DNA of 64,000 nt. Source: JAEVLT01 sp050496765. GTDB taxonomy: Bacteria > Bacillota > Bacilli > Bacillales > Cytobacillaceae. The position numbers were made by a program, and so were the translations under genes. The notes under the pieces were generated by a model. It worked only from the letters and a program-made list of their open reading frames with translations, had not been told where the DNA came from and did no database searches. The stretch lies in assembly GCF_050496765.1 (NCBI RefSeq), contig NZ_JBNWEO010000013.1:496001-560000 (forward strand), written 5' to 3'. This document shows positions 58,522-64,000 of the stretch, piece by piece; within the stretch, counting starts at the first letter, position 1; every line of letters starts with the position of its first letter.

Positions 58522-59220
58522 TTATTCCACTGTTTTTGGGCTGGCTTCGTCGAATTTATAGCCAACACCCCAAACTGTATGGATGAACGGGTTCTCGGCG
58601 GTGCCGATTTTTTTCCGCAGCCGTTTTACATGGACATCAACTGTACGCTCATCCCCGTAATACTGGTACCCCCACACTTTATCCAACAACTGCTCACGGG
58701 AAAACACCTGCCGATTATTTTGAATAAAGAAATACAGCAGATCAAATTCCTTCGGTGTCAAATTGGAAATTTCCTCTCCATTTAAAAAAACTTCTCTTGT
58801 TTCTTTACTGATTTTAAAATGCTCCGTTTCAAGGTATTGCCCCTCATTCTGCTTTACATCTTGATGAAAGCGTCTTGACACAGCCTTGATTCTTGCTAAC
58901 AATGTTAACGGACTGAATGGCTTTGTGACATAATCATCGGCCCCCATTTCCAGCCCCAAAACCTGATCGGATTCACTGTCTTTTGCCGTTAATAAAATAA
59001 TTGGAACATTGCTTGTTTCTCTTATTTTCTTGCATAAACTGACCCCATCCATTCCAGGCAGCATCCAGTCAATGATCAGCAAATCCCACTGATCCCCGTG
59101 AAATCGGTCGTAGCCCTCTAATCCGTTATGGACAAATTCACGTTCGTAGCCTTCCTTCATAAAAAACATATCCAGCATTTCACAAACACTTTCATTATCT
59201 TCAATTACTAAAATTTTCAT
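58522..59220 (-). CDS. OmpR/PhoB-family response regulator (orphan)
   Basis: This 232-aa protein has a receiver domain at residues 1-120 with acidic pocket ED, phospho-acceptor Asp in LLIIDWMLPGMDG, and Lys in YVTKPFSPL. The C-terminal winged helix is NLTPKEFDLLYFFIQNNRQV to DERTVDVHVKRLRKKIG. The ATG at 59220 follows AAGGCGGG. No kinase gene is adjacent on either side, so its partner is unknown. Confidence 0.92.
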   Translation of the reverse strand: MKILVIEDNESVCEMLDMFFMKEGYEREFVHNGLEGYDRFHGDQWDLLIIDWMLPGMDGVSLCKKIRETSNVPIILLTAKDSESDQVLGLEMGADDYVTKPFSPLTLLARIKAVSRRFHQDVKQNEGQYLETEHFKISKETREVFLNGEEISNLTPKEFDLLYFFIQNNRQVFSREQLLDKVWGYQYYGDERTVDVHVKRLRKKIGTAENPFIHTVWGVGYKFDEASPKTVE

Positions 59221-59415
59221 GCCAATACCCGCCTTTTTCAACCCACTCATTCAATCTGCTTTATTTTAGCATTTGAATTGTCTTATACTAAGAAATATAT
59301 CATTTCATTTAAAATCGTGCATGTTCTGGCGGAGTTTTGCCTATTTTTTCTTAAAACACGGGGCTCTCTCCTTTCGCAGCATAGCAAGAGTATACTTTAA
59401 AATTGAGGGATTACA

Positions 59416-60672
59416 ATGACAAAACGTTCAAAAAAGTCAAAACATCTGGCAACCATCTCACTGGCGATTATGGGCACCGGTTTCGTAGCAACCATACCGT
59501 TTCAACAATCTTTATGGGGAATGATCCTTCAAGGGGGATTTGAAGCAGGACTGGTCGGCGGTTTGGCCGACTGGTTTGCAGTAACAGCGCTGTTTCGCCA
59601 TCCGCTTGGCATTCCTATTCCCCATACGGCACTTTTGCCAAAAAATCGAAAAAGAATTACCGCAACCATCATCTCTATGCTGGAAAATGATTGGCTGACA
59701 AAAGCAAGTATTAAACAAAAAATCGGGTCAATCCGCTTTACCGAAAGACTGCTAGGAATCATTGAAAAAGAAAAAGATTCGCCTGCTGTTCGCAAAACCG
59801 TCGTCGCAATGATCCGGCAGATTATTGAGCAGATTGAGCTACAAAAGCTTGCTCACCTGATTGAGAAAGAAGTAAAGTCACAAATCGATCAGCTTGACAG
59901 CAACGTCTACCTGCCGATTCTCATTGACCAATTTTTAAAACGGAAATATGACGAAAAAGCTGTTGACTTTATTTTAGACGAGATGGAAGAATGGGCGAAC
60001 AAGGAAACGACCAAAAACCGACTTGGTCAATTGGCTGTCGATGCAATTGAAAACATTCAAGCGGACGGCTTTATGCAATTTGCCTTGCGGTCGTTTAGCA
60101 GCCTTGTCAATGCCGATAGACTTGGAAATATCATACAATCATTGATTGGCAAAGGAATTGCCAGTTTCCGCGATCCCCTGAATCAAAACCGGCAAACCCT
60201 GCTCTTTAGTATCGAAACAAAGCTGAAAAAAATGAAAGACGACGAAAAAATAACAGAAGAATTGAATCAATGGAAATCGCAGCTTCTGAAGGAGTGGAAA
60301 GTAGAAGAAAAAATCTTGGATTCCTTAACAGCATTGCGACAAAAGGCATTGGATTACATTGAAACGCCTTCCTTTTTTGACAACTCGATTCTGCCGCTAG
60401 TTTCAGCCACGGTTGAACGTCTGAAAAATGATTCTGAAAAAACGGAGCAAATTGAAAACTGGGTACGCAGCCAGATTTTTGATTTTGTTGATAAAAACCA
60501 TTCCAAAATCGGCAGCCTTGTCGAAGAAAATTTGAATAAACTTGACGATGCCACCTTGATTGACATGCTGGAAACAAATGTCGGCAAAGATTTGCAATGG
60601 ATCCGGGTAAATGGAGCCATTTGCGGGTTTTTAATCGGCCTTGTTCTCGTCAGCATCCGAGCATTTTTTTAA
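59416..60672 (+). CDS. DUF445 (YjiN-like) membrane protein
   Basis: This 418-aa protein has an N-terminal hydrophobic part (ATISLAIMGTGFVATIPFQQ), the family signature GGLADWFAVTALFRHPLGIP and IPHTALLPKNRKRI, a long helical middle and a C-terminal helix (GAICGFLIGLVLVSIRAFF). The function is unknown. TGAGGGATTACA precedes the ATG. B. subtilis YheB is a different DUF445 member; this one looks closer to the E. coli YjiN type. Confidence 0.85.
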   Translation: MTKRSKKSKHLATISLAIMGTGFVATIPFQQSLWGMILQGGFEAGLVGGLADWFAVTALFRHPLGIPIPHTALLPKNRKRITATIISMLENDWLTKASIKQKIGSIRFTERLLGIIEKEKDSPAVRKTVVAMIRQIIEQIELQKLAHLIEKEVKSQIDQLDSNVYLPILIDQFLKRKYDEKAVDFILDEMEEWANKETTKNRLGQLAVDAIENIQADGFMQFALRSFSSLVNADRLGNIIQSLIGKGIASFRDPLNQNRQTLLFSIETKLKKMKDDEKITEELNQWKSQLLKEWKVEEKILDSLTALRQKALDYIETPSFFDNSILPLVSATVERLKNDSEKTEQIENWVRSQIFDFVDKNHSKIGSLVEENLNKLDDATLIDMLETNVGKDLQWIRVNGAICGFLIGLVLVSIRAFF

Positions 60673-60673
60673 C

Positions 60674-60713
60674 AAAAAGGCTATCTTGCTTATCAGCAGG
60701 ATAGCCTTTTGTT
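60674..60713. terminator. Terminator after the DUF445 gene
   Basis: The stem AAAAGGCTATC / GATAGCCTTTT with a 14-base loop directly follows the stop codon. Confidence 0.8.
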
Positions 60714-60714
60714 C

Positions 60715-60800
60715 TGGTCTATGAAATTATAAATTTTTACGTTGTAGATAATCATGCACGAGTTTTTGATCTAGCTCCAGCGCCAAGGCGCTTGCGCTTT
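60715..60800 (-). repeat. Dispersed repeat family E, copy 2 (internally deleted)
   Basis: On the minus strand: AAAAAGCGCAAGCGCC, TTGGCGCTGGAGCTAGATC, AAACTCGTGCA, then GTAAAAATTTATAATTTC. This matches both ends of 36155-36327 but lacks about 85 bp of the GC-rich centre. It starts right after the stop codon of the YcgQ-like gene. Confidence 0.8.
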
Positions 60801-60804
60801 TTGT

Positions 60805-61653
60805 TTAGCCTTGTCTGTAGACGTATGGATCCTTTGGTGCCGGGGTGGCTACCCATTTATCTACTTTAAGATAAGGGATGTTTGATTTAAACGGTTGATA
60901 ATAGATCGACGAAATCTTTCCTGTTACAGTCACCCACTGATCATTCTTCAACTTCACCCCGTCCGGCATTTCGACAAGCATACCGTAAACACCGGAGTCG
61001 GCGATACAGTGGATAATGCCAAAGCGAAAAACAAACAATTGATTTTTATTAATTGTTTCCGGGTCGTTATAAGCAAAACCTTTAAATTGCACCTCTTTGC
61101 CAAGAAATTCGCCTGGGAAATTATAAATTGTCTCCATCCCCGGCAAAAATTTTATATCGTCCAGCACGATGGTTTGCTGATTAACATACTGTTTCTTTTC
61201 CTTATTCATCAAATCATCGTATACATTTTTATCATAGTAAATACTCGTATCCGGCCGTAAAAACTGCTGCTGGATATCTCCTTTTCCGGCATCATACATA
61301 GGAAAATGGAATCCTTTTGTTTTGACAATACTTGAATCAAGCGTGGCAATCGGCAGAAACAGACCTGAAACAATCGGAAAAGCAAACAATGGGTAAAGAA
61401 ACAGTTTTTGATACCATTTGCTTTCATGTTCGTGGCTGTGGCCGCAGCAGCAATCCTGATCGCACACATGTCCTTTTTCTTTATCCTTTTTTGCCATGAT
61501 AAAGAATTGAACAATCGTTAGCACCAATAATGCATACCCGGCGGCTGCCGATAAATAAGAGTATTTCATATTAATATATTTGCTGATATCCCCGGAAAGA
61601 TGCAGTTGAAAGAGCAGATAAGTAAAGCCAAGCAATATAAGGCTTCTGATCAT
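60805..61653 (-). CDS. ycgQ: YcgQ-like protein (TIGR03943-type)
   Basis: This 282-aa protein has four hydrophobic segments in the N-terminal 130 aa, with a His/Cys-rich loop between them (DQDCCCGHSHEHESKW, about residues 64-79), then a soluble domain of about 150 aa (EFLGKEVQFKGFAYNDPETI; DQWVTVTGKISSIYYQ). It is always paired with the permease encoded just upstream. The metal-binding loop suggests zinc or another transition metal. It is 15 nt after ycgR, with AAGGGGGTG before the ATG. Confidence 0.85.
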   Translation of the reverse strand: MIRSLILLGFTYLLFQLHLSGDISKYINMKYSYLSAAAGYALLVLTIVQFFIMAKKDKEKGHVCDQDCCCGHSHEHESKWYQKLFLYPLFAFPIVSGLFLPIATLDSSIVKTKGFHFPMYDAGKGDIQQQFLRPDTSIYYDKNVYDDLMNKEKKQYVNQQTIVLDDIKFLPGMETIYNFPGEFLGKEVQFKGFAYNDPETINKNQLFVFRFGIIHCIADSGVYGMLVEMPDGVKLKNDQWVTVTGKISSIYYQPFKSNIPYLKVDKWVATPAPKDPYVYRQG

Positions 61654-61668
61654 TCGTACAACACCCCC

Positions 61669-62571
61669 TTAAAAGAATAAAGAGTAAACAAAGACAACCG
61701 CGGTAACAGAAGAAATAATCGTAAAAACGAGCCGCTTATTAAATGTAGCAAACATCATTAACAAGTTTTTCAGATCGATCATTGGACCAAACAGCAAAAA
61801 CGCGATGAGTGATCCTGTCGAAAAAGTGGTCCGAAACGAGGAAGCGATGAAAGCATCTGCCTCGGAACATAATGACAGAATAAATGCCAGTGCCATCATC
61901 ACCAATGAAGACGATGCCCGGCCATGTCCGATCGACACGAGGGTCGAAGTTTGTACAAAGGTTTGTACAGCAGCCGCGATCAGTGAACCGATAATTAAGT
62001 ATTTTCCCATTGAAAAAAATTCTTCTACCGCATGTTCAAGTGTCTGCCAGACTTTCTTCCAGAATGACGTTTTTTCATGGACATGATGGTGGTGGTCATG
62101 ATGGTGGTGGTCTTCTTCCACTTTTAATGGATTGCCTTTATAGAAGTAGGCAATCAATAAACCGACGATAAAGGATACGATCAGTGCTCCGCCCGCTCGG
62201 TAAAGAGCCATCTTCCAGCTGCTACCGAAAGCAATATAGGTGGCAAACAAGACAACGGGATTAATGATCGGTGCCGTCAGCATAAAAGCAATTCCTGCGG
62301 AAATCGGAACCCCTTTTGCAACAAGCCGTTTGACGATCGGCACAATCCCGCATTCGCAAGACGGAAAGAACATTCCTAGCAAACTGGCAAAAAGAACGGC
62401 CAAAATTGGATTTTTAGGAATAATTTTTGCAATCATTTCTTCTGTTACAAAGATTTGAATGATTCCTGAAACAACAACGCCTAATGTAACAAAAGGCAGA
62501 GCTTCTATTAATATGGAGATAAAAATCGTGTTCATCTGTAAGAACGATTGCGGCAAGGAAATGCCGAACAT
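61669..62571 (-). CDS. ycgR: YcgR-like permease (DUF318/ArsP-type)
   Basis: This 300-aa permease has eight or so helices. SLLGMFFPSCECGIVPIVKR carries the conserved CEC, and AGIAFMLTAPIINPVVLFAT follows. A strongly His-rich cytoplasmic loop (EEDHHHHDHHHHVHEK, about residues 157-172) suggests metal handling. SLCSEADAFIASSFRTTF is the second family motif. First gene of the ycgRQ pair, ATG after TGAGGTGG. Metal specificity cannot be read. Confidence 0.87.
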   Translation of the reverse strand: MFGISLPQSFLQMNTIFISILIEALPFVTLGVVVSGIIQIFVTEEMIAKIIPKNPILAVLFASLLGMFFPSCECGIVPIVKRLVAKGVPISAGIAFMLTAPIINPVVLFATYIAFGSSWKMALYRAGGALIVSFIVGLLIAYFYKGNPLKVEEDHHHHDHHHHVHEKTSFWKKVWQTLEHAVEEFFSMGKYLIIGSLIAAAVQTFVQTSTLVSIGHGRASSSLVMMALAFILSLCSEADAFIASSFRTTFSTGSLIAFLLFGPMIDLKNLLMMFATFNKRLVFTIISSVTAVVFVYSLFF

Positions 62572-62740
62572 GGAGAACCACCTCAGTACAATAAACTCAT
62601 AAAATTTACTATACTCCTACCCGTTACTCTAGTCTATTGGAAATTGAGGACAGCAAAATAATTTAATCATTTCGTACGAATTTTTTAACATTTTTCTTTT
62701 TAAGAAATCAAGGTGTTCGATTTGTGAACACCCTGACTTC

Positions 62741-63556
62741 TTATGGTTGCATTGGCTGAAGACTGGCTTTTCTCAGCTTGTTTTTTTCATCATCTGGCAT
62801 GTGTGTGTTGTAGTGATAGATTGCCTCTTCCCAGTCACCATACATTGGATTTGGAAAGATGATTAATTTTTTGCCAAATTCGTCTCGATCCCGGGCAGCC
62901 GCTTGAACACGCCCTGTGGCAGAAAGACGGTCAAAGCCGCTAAAATCGCCAAGATTGTCGCCGAACAGCAATAAAATGTCATATTTTCTTGCCACTTCCT
63001 GTCTGCGCTGCTCTTTTCCCATTTCATCCGGCTGTTGCAACAAGACATGTTTGGCATCTGCCAGTGGTGCACCAATTCGTTTTAAGTTTCGGATCGTTGC
63101 TTTTTTTACCACTTCTTTCCGATTGGAAATATAAAAAATTTCTACCCCTTTTTTATGGGCATATGTTAAAAATTCAACTGCACCCGGAAGCGGCTTTGCT
63201 TCTGCCCGCTCAACCCACTCCTTCCAGCTTAATCCTTTTCCTGAAGCGATTTGCGCTGCATAAAAAGGGCTATTATCAACAATTGTTTCATCAATATCAA
63301 GGACAACTGCCGGTTTCTTCTGCGAATCTTTTGGTTTGTTCTTTAAAAGTTCATCCAGTCTCCACTTGGCAAGATTGTACCCTTGACAATAGAGCGCCTT
63401 CGCTTCGCCTGACGTTTGAAACCAAAGCACCGACATCGTATTTTGTTCTTGCAGATTGACCTTTGGTGCCGCGATTGGCTCGGCGTTTGTTTTTGGTTGA
63501 TACAAAGTAAAAGCTAAGGCCGTTCCAATCATCAAGGATGTCATTTTTTTACCCAT
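62741..63556 (-). CDS. Secreted HAD acid phosphatase (e(P4)-like 5'-nucleotidase)
   Basis: This 271-aa protein has a signal peptide (MGKKMTSLMIGTALAFTLYQ, cleavage likely near TNAEP) and no lipobox cysteine, unlike the lipoprotein members of the family. The HAD class B/C motif is VVLDIDETIVDNSPF, with YISNRKEVV and LLLFGDNLGDFSG. Residues WFQTSGEAKALYCQGYNLA are the family's N-terminal signature. The ATG at 63556 follows GGAGG at 8 nt; the frame is open 140 codons further but contains no better site. Confidence 0.9.
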   Translation of the reverse strand: MGKKMTSLMIGTALAFTLYQPKTNAEPIAAPKVNLQEQNTMSVLWFQTSGEAKALYCQGYNLAKWRLDELLKNKPKDSQKKPAVVLDIDETIVDNSPFYAAQIASGKGLSWKEWVERAEAKPLPGAVEFLTYAHKKGVEIFYISNRKEVVKKATIRNLKRIGAPLADAKHVLLQQPDEMGKEQRRQEVARKYDILLLFGDNLGDFSGFDRLSATGRVQAAARDRDEFGKKLIIFPNPMYGDWEEAIYHYNTHMPDDEKNKLRKASLQPMQP

Positions 63557-63749
63557 ATTTAGATCCTCCTGAAATAAAGTCCACATTAGTATGCAACAAC
63601 CGGAAAAAAATAGTATGGCATTTTTTCCAAACTCGACAATTTTTGCTCTTTGACAACCATCTTCGCATTTTTCATTCTGCAAAAAATCTCCACATTTTTT
63701 TCTTATAATGATAGTGATTATAGAAATGAAAACGATTAGGGTGGGAAAA

Positions 63750-64000
63750 ATGACAACGATTTTATTAGTAGATGACGAAGTACGTATGCTTGATTTGTTA
63801 AGTTTGTATTTAACACCGTTAAAATACCAATGCCTGAAAGCAAAATCCGGAAAAGAAGCACTGCAATTTATAGCTGCGAATAAAATTGATTTAGTCATCC
63901 TTGACGTCATGATGCCGGAAATGGACGGCTGGGCGACCTGCCAAAAAATCAGACAATCGTCCGATGTGCCGATCATTATGCTGACAGCCAGGAATGAAAC
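63750..64000 (+). CDS. Response regulator, N-terminal part (runs off the window)
   Basis: ATG at 63750 after AGGGTGGG gives TTILLVDDEVRMLDLLSLYL, LVILDVMMPEMDGWATCQK and VPIIMLTARNE. This is a receiver domain with the acidic pocket (DDE), the phospho-acceptor Asp and the conserved Thr. The output domain is beyond the window; OmpR type is likely from the receiver sequence. Divergent from the phosphatase gene. Confidence 0.9.
   Translation, partial: MTTILLVDDEVRMLDLLSLYLTPLKYQCLKAKSGKEALQFIAANKIDLVILDVMMPEMDGWATCQKIRQSSDVPIIMLTARNE

Noticed and set aside
62640..62700. Zur box before the ycgR-like gene
   Set aside because: A short palindrome (TTCGTACGAA) is present but does not match the Zur consensus.
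62741..63976. 411-aa version of the acid phosphatase
   Set aside because: The upstream 140 codons overlap the promoter region and the divergent response regulator start; the ATG at 63556 has the ribosome-binding site and signal peptide.

Overview
The window is chromosomal DNA of a spore-forming Firmicute of the family Bacillaceae. This follows from the gene content (alpha/beta-type SASP, YhaL, YjcZ-type peptides, YheC/YheD coat-associated ATP-grasp proteins, ScoC, SigY) and from gene order. The run hemY-hemH-hemE-hmoB, ecsCBA-hit-trpP-scoC-yhaI-prsA-yhaL-yhaM-yhaN-yhaO-yhaP-yhaQ-yhzD-yhaR-hemZ-yhaX, yheA-yheD/yheC-ssp-yheG is the hem/yha/yhe backbone as I know it from Bacillus subtilis. I cannot name the species. 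No rRNA or tRNA gene was seen.

Layout. 0.1-6.2 kb: late coproporphyrin-dependent heme synthesis (hemEHY, minus strand), the heme monooxygenase hmoB and a putative ion transporter. 6.2-13 kb: ecsABC, hit, trpP with a clear TRAP-type NAG-repeat leader, scoC, yhaI and several tiny membrane proteins. 13-27 kb: prsA, the nucleic-acid block yhaM-yhaN-yhaO, the yhaPQ exporter, yhaR, hemZ and yhaX. 27.4-30.5 kb: an accessory island with a Uma2-type protein, a C5-cytosine methyltransferase with its own N-terminal helix-turn-helix (broken by a one-base frameshift) and a convergent TdeIII-like restriction endonuclease. 31-36 kb: four consecutive overlapping YheC/YheD-type ATP-grasp genes. 36-46 kb: a PucR-type regulator plus msmX, an SASP gene, yheG, the sigY-yxlC-yxlD cluster, iadA, a class A PBP and an XRE regulator. 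46.4-47.5 kb: an IS630-family element. 47.7-51.3 kb: the feoAB iron-uptake operon under a Fur box and thiT behind a TPP riboswitch. 51.5-64 kb: a sporulation-type histidine kinase, two CNNM/MpfA-type transporters around a MerR gene, a HesB-like protein, an orphan response regulator, a DUF445 protein, ycgQR-like permeases, a secreted acid phosphatase and the start of another response regulator.

The least explained material is a family of mosaic intergenic repeats. Three tandem arrays share one 52-bp unit (about 11.5, 9.8 and 5.5 copies near 22.6, 39.6 and 58.0 kb). Each has the same head: a GC-rich terminator-like hairpin, then a conserved block. The arrays are combined in different orders with two other dispersed modules, C (157 bp, ending in a palindrome) and D (about 144 bp). 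A solo inverted relic of the 52-bp unit lies at 38.64 kb. A diverged copy of module C sits between the TPP riboswitch and thiT. A second, unrelated repeat family (36.2 and 60.7 kb) abuts or forms gene 3' ends.

Three genes (methyltransferase, yxlC, merR) are broken by apparent single-base length changes in or next to short homopolymers. Either the assembly has homopolymer errors or slippage affects these genes; raw reads would decide.
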